Positions 50,106 to 62,097 of a stretch of 64,000 nucleotides of DNA are shown here, one piece after another. The translations under genes and the position numbers were made by a program. This stretch comes from Prosapia bicincta (Eukaryota; Arthropoda; Insecta; Hemiptera; Cercopidae). The stretch lies in assembly GCA_036971475.1 (NCBI GenBank), contig JBAIZL010000003.1, positions 89,599,042 to 89,663,041 of the forward strand, read 5' to 3'. Positions within the stretch are counted from its first letter, which is position 1. Every line of letters begins with the position of its first letter. The notes under the pieces were generated by a model, which had not been told where the DNA came from, did not search any database, and saw only the letters and a program-made list of their open reading frames with translations.

Positions 50106-50296
50106 TTATAGTTTTTAATTGTTAAATGTGTAAATTTAATAATTACTGTAAAATTCAAAAATAATGTAACGGTAACTCCTTCTGTTAGACCAGACCTAGT
50201 TGTTACTCGTAACATGATTGGTCGGATAGTGTAAGGGGCGTGGCCAAGGAGTTCCCGTTGCTTATTTTAGCTGTAAGTTAGTTATTTGTAAAAAAT

Positions 50297-50339
50297 ACCT
50301 CTGAAGATGATTACTTTGTAGTCGAAATGTACATAAGGT
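50297..50339 (+). ncRNA. Hammerhead-like motif, family C, 3' unit of PLE
   Basis: Same layout and sequence as 47621-47663: ACCU, CUGAAGA, U, GAUUAC/GUAGUC, GAA, ATGTACAT, A, AGGU. The two motifs lie 2,676 bp apart in direct orientation, so a read-through transcript would carry both, and cleavage at both would release one unit-length RNA. Confidence 0.75.
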
Positions 50340-50391
50340 TAAAATAAAATTTGTTGAATTTGTGGTGAGAGGTTATTTTAATTAATATAAA

Positions 50392-50403
50392 CTCTCTAAC
50401 TTT
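50392..50403 (+). repeat. Target site duplication, right, of PLE
   Basis: CTCTCTAACTTT, identical to 47128-47139. Confidence 0.9.
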
Positions 50404-50593
50404 CTTTTAATAAGAAAATTAATTTGACGCAAATGAATTTCATTTCCTTTGAAAACATTATTTCTTTAGTAACAACTTATCGTCAACATAGTAATGTTTA
50501 AAATTACAAATCTAGACATAGTGCAGTGCGCTATCGCTACATGCCTTTACAACGTAACATATAAAATGTGAAAAAAGTAAGTTTCCGTACATT

Positions 50594-50637
<44 letters not shown>

Positions 50638-50985
50638 TATTATTAGTGTCTAATTCTAAGCATTATAATAGCGTGAGATAGCAAGTAAGATCTACCCTGG
50701 AGGTATAAATTAATTCCCAGGCCGCCCGGAATGTCAATATCAAACCCCACGTGCAAGAAAGGATATCTAGCTGCGTCACTGTCAAGATGCGTTTCGATAG
50801 CTCGCAAAATACAATTGACCTAGCGCGTAAACAATCAAGTCAGTATGTTATGAAGAGGTTTCAGCAACAAGCATCAGGGAAACGAACCAAATTATGTACA
50901 ATATTTCACGCTCAGATAAATATTATGACATGTAATACAACTAAAAAGAAATATTATTCAAAACTTGAGAAAATAAGTACTTAAA
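50404..50985. other. Intergenic sequence with an (AT)n microsatellite
   Basis: AT repeats lie at about 50597-50635. No gene recognised in the flanks. Confidence 0.5.
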
Positions 50986-50989
50986 TTAA

Positions 50990-51650
50990 GTACTTTTCGT
51001 TTTAACCAATTTCTTTACTAAAGGTAATACTGAATATTTTATTGTCATATCATTCAAAATGAAATCAAAATCTGAAAAACTAGGAAAGGAGAGGAGGTTT
51101 CAAGGAAAGGATTAGAAGTAATCTATCCTTTACTACGTATCACAATTTATAATCCTTGTTGTGACTCCAACATTAGTAGTAGGCTTACTGGATCTCTTCT
51201 TTTCTGTAATCTTTTCACCTTTATTTTATTTCGCCTGATAAAGTTTGGACTAAACATTTCTTTAGATTAAACAATGTTTCTGCTACGTTTATACTGAATA
51301 CTTCACTTTATTTTCATTGTATTTTAAGTGACGTCAATATCTCAATAACTAGGAAAGGAAAGAGGATTTTAACTAGAGGATAAGAATAAATCCACACGTT
51401 ACGACGACGATTCGAAATCTGTATTCCTTGTTGTAGATTTAATATTAGTAATACTGGATCTAATACTTGAAAGCTCTTCTGTTATGTATCTGTTACCCTT
51501 TATTGAATTTACCCGCCACAGTTTGGACAAAAAATACTCTTCTTCAAATAAAACAATGTTATGCTAACGTTTTTACTGTACATCACTTACGTTCCATTGT
51601 GTTCAAAATGTCATCATCTGAAAATAAGTGTTATACAAATGCGTGCTCAT
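50990..51650. repeat. Diverged tandem repeat, about 295 bp, 2.2 copies
   Basis: The same phrases recur in order: ACTGAATA, TCATTGT-like, ACTAGGAAAGGA, GAGGAT or GAGGTT, CCTTGTTGT, ATTAGTA, TACTGGATCT, AGTTTGGAC, AAACAATGTT and CTACGTTTATACTGAATAC. Copy 1 is about 51025-51290 and copy 2 about 51290-51580, with part of a third after 51580. Copies are strongly diverged. Confidence 0.75.
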
Positions 51651-53675
51651 CCATTATTCTGATAAAGAACTCTAGATAAGACATTATCCTGTGAACAATC
51701 GCATGAATATGCTCATGTTTCTTGAAGGAAACGGGAAGTAAAGGATATTTATAGACTGCACAGAATGGCAGAGCCTTATAATTTTACGTCCCCTTTTGTT
51801 ACCTTACAGTGACAGTTTTATACCTTATACACTCATCCTGTGTAAAGCCTTCATAAACAATACTGTTGAATCCCTGCAACAATGGCTGTGATACATCAAG
51901 GGTTTAATAACATCAAGGGTTTAATAACAAACTGTAGCGTCACTCTTATACTATACGACGCTTATATTGATATATAAATATTTTATATATTTTGTCGTTC
52001 AACAGTTGGCAATAACTCTTTATTACGGTCATCGTCTGGTGGACATTATTGTGATGAAATTTGAAGACGTGTGTGAAATCACAACTTTTGTTAATAATGT
52101 TACCTATAATCGTGTATAAATAGCATCGTTAATAATTTTTATTTAATTAGTTTGCGAGGGGTAAGCCTGATCAGTTCCGTTGTTCCTCTTGCTATATAAT
52201 TAACTCTTTAGCAGAATAAACTCCTGTACAGAATGCAGCTCAATTGTTTGACGCTTAAAGCAAAGAAATAAATCCTCCTAGTAGAGGAAGCAGAAAGGTG
52301 TCCAGGGTTACGTACCTGACATATCCTATTAGGTGTCTATACGTAGCCTATAAAGAGGTGCCTTCCCGTTACACCCCTTGTAAGAAGATGTAGCCTACGA
52401 GTAAGGTGAATGGAAGCAAGGTCTAAGGAATAAATGTAATGATTCCCTGTTGTATGATAGGGTGACCTACTTGTGGTAGCAGAAATAATGGCATCTATTA
52501 TGAGGGCGACCAGAGGTAGGCGGGATGCCGAGCGGTAGGCTGGTAGGCTACCTGCTGCACCAGAGTAGAATGTTTCTAATTTACGTAACTATAAAAATAA
52601 TAATTCTTTTTCACTGTTCTTTATTGTTGTAAATTCCCAAACCATTGGCTGAGGCTTCCACATTAATTGGCCACGGTTTTGTGCAATAAATAACCATTAA
52701 TTTCTTTTTATCTCTGCTATAAAAAATGAAACAGAATCGTCTTTTCATTTTAATTTGAAGTCTGGACATATAAATATGTCATATTTTGAAGTTAATTGTT
52801 AACAGTTGTTCCTCAAAAAGATAAATGAATCAGTTCCACAGAAAGCTAGTGTTACGAAGGGCCAAATGGAGCGCATTATTTACTGTTTTGGAAATCAGAT
52901 TATTGTCTGCTTTTAAAATAGAACGAACAGAGGTGGAGTTAACAAACAAAACAGGGCCAGAAATAGGACCGCGGTGGGGCGGTGATGGGGCCGTTACTAA
53001 GGTAAACGTTTGTTATGTTTGACGGATGTACGGTTGCTCCGACCGTTGCAACGTTATTATATGCATTGGCTAACGTCGTACGTGGGTGACGGTTGCCAGC
53101 TTCTGTTTGCATCTACCTGGGCGTTTATGTCGCATAAACTGAAACTGATTCGAGCAGATTTTTTAATTAACTGTTTGAACCTTTGAAAATTTCCCAATAA
53201 TAGTGTAACTAAATATTTTCTGAATAAAACATGAAGCTGTCTAATTATTGTGCTTTTTGTTTTAATTTATGGGGAATAATGCTTTACTCGCTTCGATTAC
53301 ATTTTGTTCACTCTTTGACTTTTTTTTTAAATATTACCTGGAAACTCTCTCTCATGACCAATATGCTTTTAAAAAAAAACAAAATGAATCATTAACAAAT
53401 AATAAATTGTTGGCGTCTCTGAACTTATCGCTCTCTAAGACTCTAATCCAGGTTGTTTTTATCTAAGAACTAACGGCAATTCTATTACCATGCTATATCC
53501 GCTCTAAGGCCCTTCATAGGATATTAATTAAATTCTTCCCAATTTAAGATATTTTGTCTTATTATTGGCTTAAAGAATTAGACGTAAAACATTGCTTTTG
53601 TTTCTACAGTTTTTAGCATTTCGATGCTTTTATATTAACATTTTTTTGAAATTTCAATATCACTTTTTATATGTG
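51651..53675. other. Intergenic sequence
   Basis: No gene recognised. ACATCAAGGGTTTAATA is tandemly duplicated near 51893-51927, and GTAGGC then GGTAGGCT repeats occur near 52517-52550. Confidence 0.4.
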
Positions 53676-53680
53676 GCTGG

Positions 53681-54425
53681 TGTTTTGTTGTGTAATTGTT
53701 ACGCTATGTTTGAAGTGTCTGACAGGAAAGGATCGCCTAACGAAGGACATTCCGCCAGGGTGCTTTCTTGTGTAATTGTTACGATATATTTAAAGTGTCT
53801 ATCAAGAAAGGATCGCCTACGAAGAATAGGAAATGATCGCCTAACGAAGGAGATTCAGCCAAGGTGTTTTGTTGTGTAATTGTTACGCTATGTTTGAAGT
53901 GTCTGACAGGAAAGGATCGCCTAACGAAGGACATTCCGCCAGGGTGCTTTCTTGTGTAATTGTTACGATATATATTAAATGTGTCTATCAAGAAAGGATC
54001 GCCTACGAAGAATAGGAAATGATCGCCTAACGAAGGAGATTCAGCCAAGGTGTTTTGTTGTGTAATTGTTACGCTATGTTTGAAGTGTCTGTCAGGAAAG
54101 GATCGCATAACGAAGGACATTCCACCAGGGTGCTTTCTTGTGTAATTGTTACGATATATTTAAAGTGTCTATCAAGAAAGGATCGTCTACGAAGAATAGG
54201 AAATGATCGCCTAACGAAGGAGATTCAGCCAAGGTGTTTTGTTGTGTAATTGGTACGCTATGTTTGAAGTGTCTGTCAGGAAAGGATCGCCTAACGAAGG
54301 ACATTCCGCCAGGATGCTTTCTTGTGTAATTATTACGATATGTTTAAAGTGTCTATCAAGAAAGGATCGCCTATGAAGAATAGGAAATGATCGCCTAACG
54401 AAGGACATTTAGTCAAGGTGTTTTA
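53681..54425. repeat. 184-bp tandem repeat, four copies, each of two half-units
   Basis: TGTTTTGTTGTGTAATTGTT starts at 53681, 53865, 54051 and 54235. Each unit contains two diverged halves, both with TGTAATTGTTACG, AAGTGTCT and AGGAAAGGATCGCCTA-like sequence. Open frames of 64-113 codons on both strands are repeat translations. Confidence 0.95.
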
Positions 54426-54990
54426 CGGAAAGAATGAAGAATAAAGAAAGTGAAAAGAAGAGTGGTAAAAAGTAGTACTCCTGTCTTCCTACTTAACCTA
54501 CTTTAGTGCCTTTTACCCCAACGAATCCAAACTCGAACCTCGCGTCAGCCGCGAGACCGCCACGACCCGTGGTACCAGTATGCAAGAGTCCTTCATCCGT
54601 ACAGAGCCCTTACTGGTGACCGACCTACCCGAGACGAAACTAATTCCAACCGGACACTACGGTTTCGACCGATTTTCTGGTTTTGACCAGTAGAGCCTTA
54701 AGAACACCCAGGTTTCCATACCCTTATTCGCAGTATGATTAGCTCTGTAGTCCCGATAGTGCAATCTGACCTTTTGACCTAGTACTTGGTCCTAGGTGAG
54801 CATAATACCATCCTATGAGACCTTGAGAGAGGCCTTCGAAGGACATTAACCAATTGGCTATTCGGAAGATTGTAAGAATGAAGAAAAATGGCGAATAATA
54901 AGAACGGTGTTAAGGAGTATCTATGTCGGTTTACCATCTTGTCAAAGATATCTACAATCTAACATTTGCAACTACTAGTCACACGAATCC
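54426..54990. other. Intergenic sequence with tRNA-like box
   Basis: On the minus strand near 54545-54560 GCGAGGTTCGAGTTTGG resembles a pol III B box (GGTTCGANTCC). No tRNA fold or A box was found. CCATACCCTTATTCGCAGT near 54717 resembles CCCTACCCTTATTCACAAT near 58061, indicating a dispersed repeat. Confidence 0.35.
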
Positions 54991-54994
54991 AACC

Positions 54995-55085
54995 TCAAAC
55001 TCGTAACTCCCTCCCGGGTGACTGGAAATCGAACCTAGAACGTTTAGTTTCATAGGCAAGTTTTATGATAACCACTTGACCTTGG
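54995..55085 (-). repeat. Possible tRNA-derived SINE head
   Basis: Minus strand: GTCAAGTGGTTATCATAAAA resembles an A-box region, and about 45 nt downstream AGGTTCGATTTCC (near 55027-55039) matches the B-box consensus apart from length. The order and spacing fit a tRNA-like pol III promoter. The acceptor stem does not pair, so a functional tRNA is unlikely. Confidence 0.45.
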
Positions 55086-55289
55086 GGGCATCAGGTGTCT
55101 TTACACGAAGCAATCAACAGTGAAAATATTTGTAAACAATGAACTGACATCATTGTACTAAAGCAACAACTGTTACAATTTCAAGGCACAAAGTATTTCA
55201 CGCTTACGTGTTTTTTTTTTTAATTTTGAAAAGTACTTCCTTCTATGCAAATTTAGATTTCTATACAATTACAGATTGGAATATATCAG

Positions 55290-56775
55290 ATTAGACGACA
55301 ATTCGCCCTGTCAGAACGATAGCTCCAACTGTCAGGACGACAATTCGCCCTGTCAGAACGATAACTCCATCAGTCAGGACGACAATTCGCCCTGTCAGAA
55401 CGATAACTCCATCAGTCAGGACGACAATTCGCCCTGTCAGAACGATAACTCCATCAGTCAGGACGACAATTCGCCCTGTCAGAACGATAACTCCATCAGT
55501 CAGGACGACAATTCGCCCTGTCAGAACGATAACTCCATCAGTCAGGACGACAATTCGCCCTGTCAGAACGATAACTCCATCAGTCAGGACGACAATTCGC
55601 CCTGTCAGAACGATAACTCCATCAGTCAGGACGACAATTCGCCCTGTCAGAACGATAACTCCATCAGTCAGGACGACAATTCGCCCTGTCAGAACGATAA
55701 CTCCATCAGTCAGGACGACAATTCGCCCTGTCAGAACGATAACTCCATCAGTCAAGACGACAATTCGCCCTGCCAGAACGATAACTCCATCAGTCAGGAC
55801 GACAATTCGCCCTGTCAGAACGATAACTCCATCAGTCAGGACGACAATTGGCCCTGTCAGAACGATAACTCCATCAGTCAGGACGACAATTCGCCCTGTC
55901 AGAACGATAACTCCATCAGTCAGGACGACAATTCGCCCTGTCAGAACGATAACTCCATCAGTCAGGACGACAATTCGCCCTGTCAGAACGATAACTCCAT
56001 CAGTCAGGACGACAATTCGCCCTGTCAGAACGATAACTCCATCAGTCAGGACGACAATTCGCCCTGTCAGAACGATAACTCCATCAGTCAGGACGACAAT
56101 TCGCCCTGTCAGAACGATAACTCCATCAGTCAGGACGACAATTCGCCCTGTCAGAACGATAACTCCATCAGTCAGGACGACAATTCGCCCTGTCAGAACG
56201 ATAACTCCATCAGTCAGGACGACAATTCGCCCTGTCAGAACGATAACTCCATCAGTCAGGACGACAATTCGCCCTGTCAGAACGATAACTCCATCAGTCA
56301 GGACGACAATTCGCCCTGTCAGAACGATAACTCCATCAGTCAGGACGACAATTCGCCCTGTCAGAACGATAACTCCATCAGTCAGGACGACAATTCGCCC
56401 TGTCAGAACGATAACTCCATCAGTCAGGACGACAATTCGCCCTGTCAGAACGATAACTCCATCAGTCAGGACGACAATTCGCCCTGTCAGAACGATAACT
56501 CCATCAGTCAGGACGACAATTCGCCCTGTCAGAACGATAACTCCATCAGTCAGGACGACAATTCGCCCTGTCAGAACGATAGCTCCACCTGTCAGGATGA
56601 CAATTCGCCCTGTCAGGACGATAGCTCCACCTGTCAGGAGACAATTCGCCCTGTCAGAACGATAGCTCCACCTGTCAGGACGACAATTCGCCCTGTCAGA
56701 ACGATAGCTCCACCTGTCAGGACGACAATTCGCCCTGTCAGAACGATAACTCCACCTGTCAGGACGACAACTCTT
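55290..56775. repeat. 42-bp minisatellite, about 35 copies, open for 503 codons
   Basis: The unit is made of two 21-bp halves, GACGACAATTCGCCCTGTCA+G and AACGATAACTCCATCAGTCA+G. Because 42 is a multiple of 3, the plus strand is open from 55276 to 56787 (repeating DDNSPCQNDNSISQ), and so is the minus strand for 154 codons. Copies are nearly identical at synonymous positions. A one-base loss near 56640 (AGGAGACA for AGGACGACA) shifts the frame while the DNA repeat carries on. Terminal units at both ends carry AGCTCCAACTGTC or AGCTCCACCTGTC, the older variants. I read this as a minisatellite and not a gene. Confidence 0.9.
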
Positions 56776-56789
56776 CCTTTATCGTGACA

Positions 56790-57095
56790 ATTAGTTTCAA
56801 ATAATCAACGTCAAGACGTCTTCCCAGATGAATTGGGAAATTTGTCAACGCAGGCACATCAGAACAATTTCCCCAGAAGGAATCCTGAGCTTAAAAAAAC
56901 TTTCTGGGAGTTTAAGAAATTATTGTGCTCCTGGTTTTACCAGAACAACAGGATTGCAGTTGGAAAGGAGCTTGGGAGTATGCGGAAGCTGAAGAGACAA
57001 GCGGAAGCTGAAGAGACAAGCGGAAGCTGAAGAAAAGGGCGATTTGACATAAAATCAAATTTTTGTTTTTGTAAATAACTATAGTACTACGTATA
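56790..57095. other. Short open region and 19-bp repeats
   Basis: A 65-codon plus-strand frame (56833-57030) reads ELKKTFWEFKKLLCSWFYQN, then a Lys/Glu-rich end encoded by three copies of GCGGAAGCTGAAGAGACAA (56981-57037). I do not recognise it. It could be the edge of an old coding fragment. Confidence 0.35.
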
Positions 57096-57099
57096 CTAC

Positions 57100-57345
57100 A
57101 AATAAAAGACTTACAAAACTAAAAAATAATCATTTATTAACGCAGGGGCGTTTTAATGACAAAGTCGTCATCATCAGTGAGTGTTGCTACTATAAACTTT
57201 AACTTACAACAATTTTAAGTTAGAGTTTGTAGTAGCAACACTCATTGATGATGATGACTTTGTCATTGAAACGCGCCTGAGTTAATAAATGATTAAGTTG
57301 TGAGTTTTGTGTACTTATTTTATTTGCATTATCATAACCTCAGAA
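57100..57345. repeat. Foldback element, hammerhead-like family E, copy 2
   Basis: Arms of about 90 bp (57105-57190 and 57230-57320) are inverted. The right arm on the plus strand has stem I ACUCA (57240-57244), UUGAUGA, stem II AUGAC/GUCAU, GAA (57268-57270), ACGCGC, C and stem I UGAGU (57278-57282). The left arm on the minus strand has ACUCA with an exact CUGAUGA, UGACGAC/GUCAUU, but AAA for GAA and a damaged palindrome. The tail AGAAGCTATGCTC resembles that of the 19.9-kb copy. Confidence 0.8.
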
Positions 57346-58315
57346 GCTATGCTCAAAGAGTAGTTGTACTTTGTGTACTGTTTCAATACTTGCAATCTCC
57401 ACCATTTATTGAATACATAACCAAAATCGGTTAAATCGGTACTAAGCGGGTCTAAACTGGCCAGAGCCAGTTTTCAGTTTTTATCTAGGCTTTGTCACTA
57501 TTTTAATTAATAAGAGGCGGAATGTTGGCTAAAAAATGGTCGGAATTTCCCTGGAAGCACTGCCGTATCTTTGCATGAAATTCTTACATCTGACCTATAT
57601 AGTTCCAGCTGGTGTTGCAGCTCATTTCGCACCACTTTTTATAATGCTTAAACAAATTAAACATTCCAAGAGAAGTTTAAATACTTTTAGAAAGAAACTA
57701 TTATATTTTATTAAATTAATATGAGGATGAAAATTTAGTTTCAATTTAATTTAAATTAGAGAGCAATTTTTAACAAGTCTAGTAAACTACTAAAAATTAT
57801 TGGTATTTCTTTTCTATATAAAATTATTATGAAATATTTTTAGATTTATATTTTTTTAAATAAAACTAATGTGTTGCTTGTAATTACCACGCTTTTTTAT
57901 AAAAGAAAAATTTCAACAAAATAATATGAATAGATTAATAAAGTTGATTACATATTAATGAATGTAAGTATTATTAGCGTATAGCGAGGCTCTACTTCAG
58001 GCGCGAGACCTGGCAGTCATGATTCCCCCTATGTTCCCTACCTGAGAGTTTTATGTCCCTACCCTTATTCACAATCCTTTCTATTATTTGTAGGCTAGCT
58101 GATTGCTTGAAACTAAACGAAAAAATGACACACACTAGGGCGCACGCGCACGAGAGTGTGTGTGTTATGTTTAGTTATTAATCAGGTACTAGTCTACTTA
58201 CGAAGTATTTAAAAAGTGTAATTATATTATGAAAGTATAATACTAAACAATAATATTTGCTTAAGGTTTTTTGATATTAATGTAAAACCGAAATTATTCA
58301 AATAATGAATATAAA
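57346..58315. other. AT-rich intergenic sequence
   Basis: No gene recognised. The 57960-58080 stretch is less AT-rich and shares CCCTTATTCACAAT-like sequence with 54.7 kb. Confidence 0.4.
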
Positions 58316-58317
58316 AT

Positions 58318-59338
58318 AATTTTATAAAAAAAAATGCGTATTGTATAAAAAATGCGTACAGTGAAAGATGCGTACAGCGAAATATGAGTACGTGAGTAAA
58401 GCGTAGCAATTGACGAGGGTAAGTCGTAAACTTGACAAGCAAAAAAAGCGTACATACAAGACTTCAGCTTTCAACCCAGGTCATCTACCCCTAAATTATT
58501 TGCTAATAACTTTCAAGGGATTTTTGGATTTTCCCAATCAAACTGGTTCAAAAAAGGGTTTCCCTTTTATCAGTGGTCACTTTGGGTTTAACTGATAAGT
58601 TTGATAAGGTGATAAGTTCGATTTAATCGAAAGAGACTTATCAAAAAGGACTGACACTTCGACCCCTATGCACGTGACACTGGACTTACACTTAGAAGGA
58701 AAGAGAAGAAACAGAAATTATATTAAGTTGGACAGAATTAAACAAAACAAACAAAAAACAATAAAAAATACCTAAAAGGTACAAACTAATGTTTGTTTAA
58801 GATCTCATTCCTACATTAAAAAAATGGATTAGACTAGACCCAAGATATTAGATTGTAACATAAAATAAATTGGTCGAGTTGCAATATAGATTAAAATTTT
58901 TAAAAATTCTGTAAAATGAAAAAGCAATTAAAAACATAAAAGAAAAAAAACTATCGAGGCTACAAGGTGATTTTAAATACACCAAAATGATAGCTCAGCA
59001 TATCTATATCATTTTGCCAGTCCAAAGCCTGGAAAAGTGTGATGGCAATCATGTATAATAGATAAATAAAGGTTTAAAGAATCTCCATTCCCGAGAAACT
59101 AAGCCACATCTTTGTTTAGCTCAGAGATAAATTCATTTATGTAGCTCAATGATTTTAAAAGATCCGTGTTCCCCTAAAAGTTGTACGCATTTTTCGCCTG
59201 TCAGAATGTACTGACCTCATAGCTTACCCTCGTCATCTGTCAAAAATTGATCCTGTACGCATCTTTCGCAATATTCCTGGTGTGCTCATAATTCGTTGTA
59301 CGCATCTTTCGTGTGCTCTTTATAAAAATGGATAGTTT
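58318..59338. mobile_element. Probable TIR DNA transposon, non-autonomous
   Basis: Left end (58330-58440) carries GAAAGATGCGTACAGCGAAA with TATGAGTACG, and later GACGAGGGTAAG. The right end (59180-59330) carries the complements in reverse order (CTTACCCTCGTC, CGCATCTTTCGCAATATTCC, TTGTACGCATCTTTCG). The 12-bp core AAAGATGCGTAC is present two or three times at each end, like sub-terminal transposase-binding repeats. No transposase frame lies between. Exact termini and target duplication could not be fixed because both ends lie in A/T runs with TTATAAA. Confidence 0.65.
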
Positions 59339-61545
59339 TGAATTAAAACAATAAATAGAATGCAAGATACAAGAAATATGTACCTGACGTTCTATTCTAA
59401 AGCACCAAAGTGATTCTATTCGAAAGTTGTATTTATTTTAGGCGTTTTTACGAAACTTGGTTAGTGCTTAGGATTATAGAAAGTTAATTTGTTTGCTTGT
59501 TGTGAGATAACTTATTTCCAGGTATAGTTTGTCTGCTAATGTGTTTCTCTATACAGAGAATCTTACTGACCGGTTTGCAGTGAACTATGGAATGAAATAT
59601 TGTCCGTTATTACAAGGGTATCAGAAGTCCCTGTGGGCTTTGCATGCAGGAGATAAGCAATGCCCAAGAGATAACTGCACTGGCCTTGGACAATGTTGGA
59701 GTATGCACTGAGTTTGCGACAGTGATTGGTCGGTAATTAGCAAATTTGGCTTTAACAGAAAATATGTTTCAACGATAGCAAAGAACTGTTTTTTTCAATT
59801 CTCTATAATCGAGATTTCAAGACGAGTCTGATAACAGATGTTTAAGTAATTTCTCTATTCGCAAAATTAAAAGTTCTCAATTCAATATTTTTGTAGACGT
59901 GGCTATAAAGTTTTCCACTTCTGCCTGCACTCCCTAAGTGCTACAACCTTATTTTTTTAGTTATATTTGTATACAGTAATGTTTTACTTTTACTATACTG
60001 TGTGTACTGTATTTATATTATTTACTGCATGTATTTTATAATAACTATAAAATAATGTATATTATAGTTATTTCACTACAAACAATAATTTTCAATGTAG
60101 TGTAATGTTTTATAACACAGTACGGCAAGTTACTTGGTAAAGACGTTTGCTATGAGGCAGTGTTTGTGTAACGATACTTGATGTTAGTTTTAGCCATCAA
60201 GTTTTATTGTTTGCAATTCAACTTTTACTTCCTTCTTGTTTATAATGCATATGTGAGTAACGGATGTAAAAACGAAGAACCCAGGAGTAGATCCATTCTT
60301 TGTCAAGTATTCCCCTAATGCTTGACACAGGCTTCATAACTGTTGGCACGAAGCCAACTTACACATTGCCAGTAGTGTAACTCAAACTCTGTCTGTTTAC
60401 CAAAGCATAAGAAGTGTAAGAGGAAATGGAGGTGAATGTTCTTAACCTTGAAGCGAGGAACGATGTGCATGTCCAACTTGCTAGGCTGCAATGTGTCGAA
60501 ATATATCAACAAAATGTACGATTCAATTAAGTTACATTTGCAAGTAGCAATTGAATTGATTAGAAAGAAAAGAATCATTAAAATTTAAAACATTAAAACT
60601 TGTATTATTACAGTTATTATTCATTGTCAGGTTTATAGAAAACAATGTTTAAGTTTATCAACAGTAGCAGAACAAAGAAATATTTAGATGAGTGATCAGA
60701 AAGAAACATTAGATTATCGTAATATTTTTTATTCAATTTATGACTGCTGCGTATGTGCAGAATATATATTGTAAATCGAATCTAACCTAAAACAGTTCTA
60801 TTGCACGTTTTCATAGGTATGTGTGCGTGCAATGGTTTAAACATTTCGCGTTTATATCTCTTCTGGAACGAAGATGTTTGTTAATCAACGATCTATTCTA
60901 CAAAGAGATTTTACTTGGACAACGCCCTAATCAATGCCTTCTTCAGAATATTTCGTTGTTCAACCACATCTTCTGTCGTTTTCATAGATTAAATATTTGA
61001 GTACAAAAATACTTTGTCTTTCACAGTATGGTTTATTTTAAGATTTTTACAAAATTATTTTCAGAAAGGTTTTTAAAGAGCTGAGGGTAGGCACATCTAT
61101 TTACACCAATTGAGAGCAAATTTAATTTAGTTTTGTTAAAACAATGAATCCGTTTTGTCATTAAAGGAAGGTTGTAGTAAAGTGTAGGGGGTTTGATATT
61201 TTGTCATATAACATTATACATTCGAATCATAAATGTAGGGATTTTGTATTTTTATAGCACAACAGGCTTGATTAGGGGAACATACTAGTTGCCCAAACGT
61301 TGCATTCTTATTATCAATATCTTTGGCTCGATGATAATCAATCATTTATTTATTTCCTCCCACCATTTTTTGTTTACCAAATTGGAGATACAAGTTGTTG
61401 TTCAACATTCAGGAATAGGACACTGTTTGAATTGAGAACAATTTTGTATCCTTTGGATTGCTATAGAATTTTGTAAATTCTGTCAAGTCAAATAATTATT
61501 CAACAAATCATAGCATAGAACAGTTACTAGAAAGCGCGCTCGTGC
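59339..61545. other. Intergenic sequence
   Basis: No gene recognised. Minus strand at 60925-60960 contains AUUCUGAAGAAGGC then GGGCGUUGUCC, reminiscent of a decayed PLE end. 59975-60110 is AT-rich with imperfect self-complementarity. Confidence 0.35.
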
Positions 61546-61602
61546 ACTCGTGTGCGTGTGTGCGTGTGTGTGTGTGTATGTTTGTGTGTGTGTGTGGAGT
61601 GA
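61546..61602. repeat. Short (TG)n microsatellite
   Basis: Imperfect TG/CG dinucleotides, about 55 bp. Confidence 0.85.
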
Positions 61603-62095
61603 CATAACACAATTTGGCGATCAGTATTTGATATGTGTGTTGATGTATGGATGGTTATCACAAGACAAACAGTTAATATGTGCGCAGAGATACGACTGCA
61701 GGGAAGCTTTGCCAGCCAATGCGATATCTGCAGTGACAGCAGCATACATCATCCAATGTGCACCGACATGAGAGTTTGACAATATGTGTACTGTGACAAT
61801 ACGTGCATTTTACAATCGCAAAAGTGTTAATGCACATGTGTTTCTGACAGTGCCAAAGTGGAGTGTTTCTTTCCAGACCAGCAATCTGGGTGTAATATAA
61901 CACTACAATAGAATTATAAAATTCCGTATTAGCTTTCCTCTTCGGAAATAGTCCACTAATTCCTGAATTTCTGTACTTTTGGTTGGTGATGTTAAGTGGC
62001 CATAATAATGCTTAGAAACAGTAAGTCATACGTTCGCACACATTTTCAACATTTGTTGCATATAGTAGATTCGTGAGCTATACAAGTAATATAGG
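61603..62095. other. Intergenic sequence
   Basis: No gene recognised. Overlapping frames of 72-76 codons on both strands have no known motif. Confidence 0.35.
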
Positions 62096-62097
62096 CT

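Larger units (their letters stand above)
47140..50391 (+). mobile_element. Penelope-like retroelement with duplicated terminal unit
   Basis: A 3.25-kb insertion between identical 12-bp duplications. It begins with a 5'-truncated copy of the element's end: the C-terminal part of GIY-YIG, 3' untranslated region, promoter-like elements and hammerhead-like motif (47145-47745). A full-length body follows (47751-50105), ending in a second copy of the same terminal unit (49830-50391). This tandem pseudo-LTR arrangement is characteristic of Penelope-like elements. The body has an N-terminal region, all reverse-transcriptase motifs and the GIY-YIG domain, interrupted by about five frame changes. The two terminal units are nearly identical except for a 13-bp indel that removes the TATA box from the 3' copy, which points to a young insertion. 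Confidence 0.95.

Noticed and set aside
53681..54425. Repeat with spacers resembling a CRISPR array
   Set aside because: The intervening sequence also repeats; the true unit is 184 bp made of two diverged halves.
55276..56787. 503-codon open frame as a secreted or structural repeat protein
   Set aside because: No signal peptide, no synonymous variation, open antisense frame, and a frameshift that the DNA repeat ignores.
60900..60965. Additional PLE end on the minus strand (CUGAAGAAGGC)
   Set aside because: No GAA at the end of a stem II and no palindrome; too weak to annotate.
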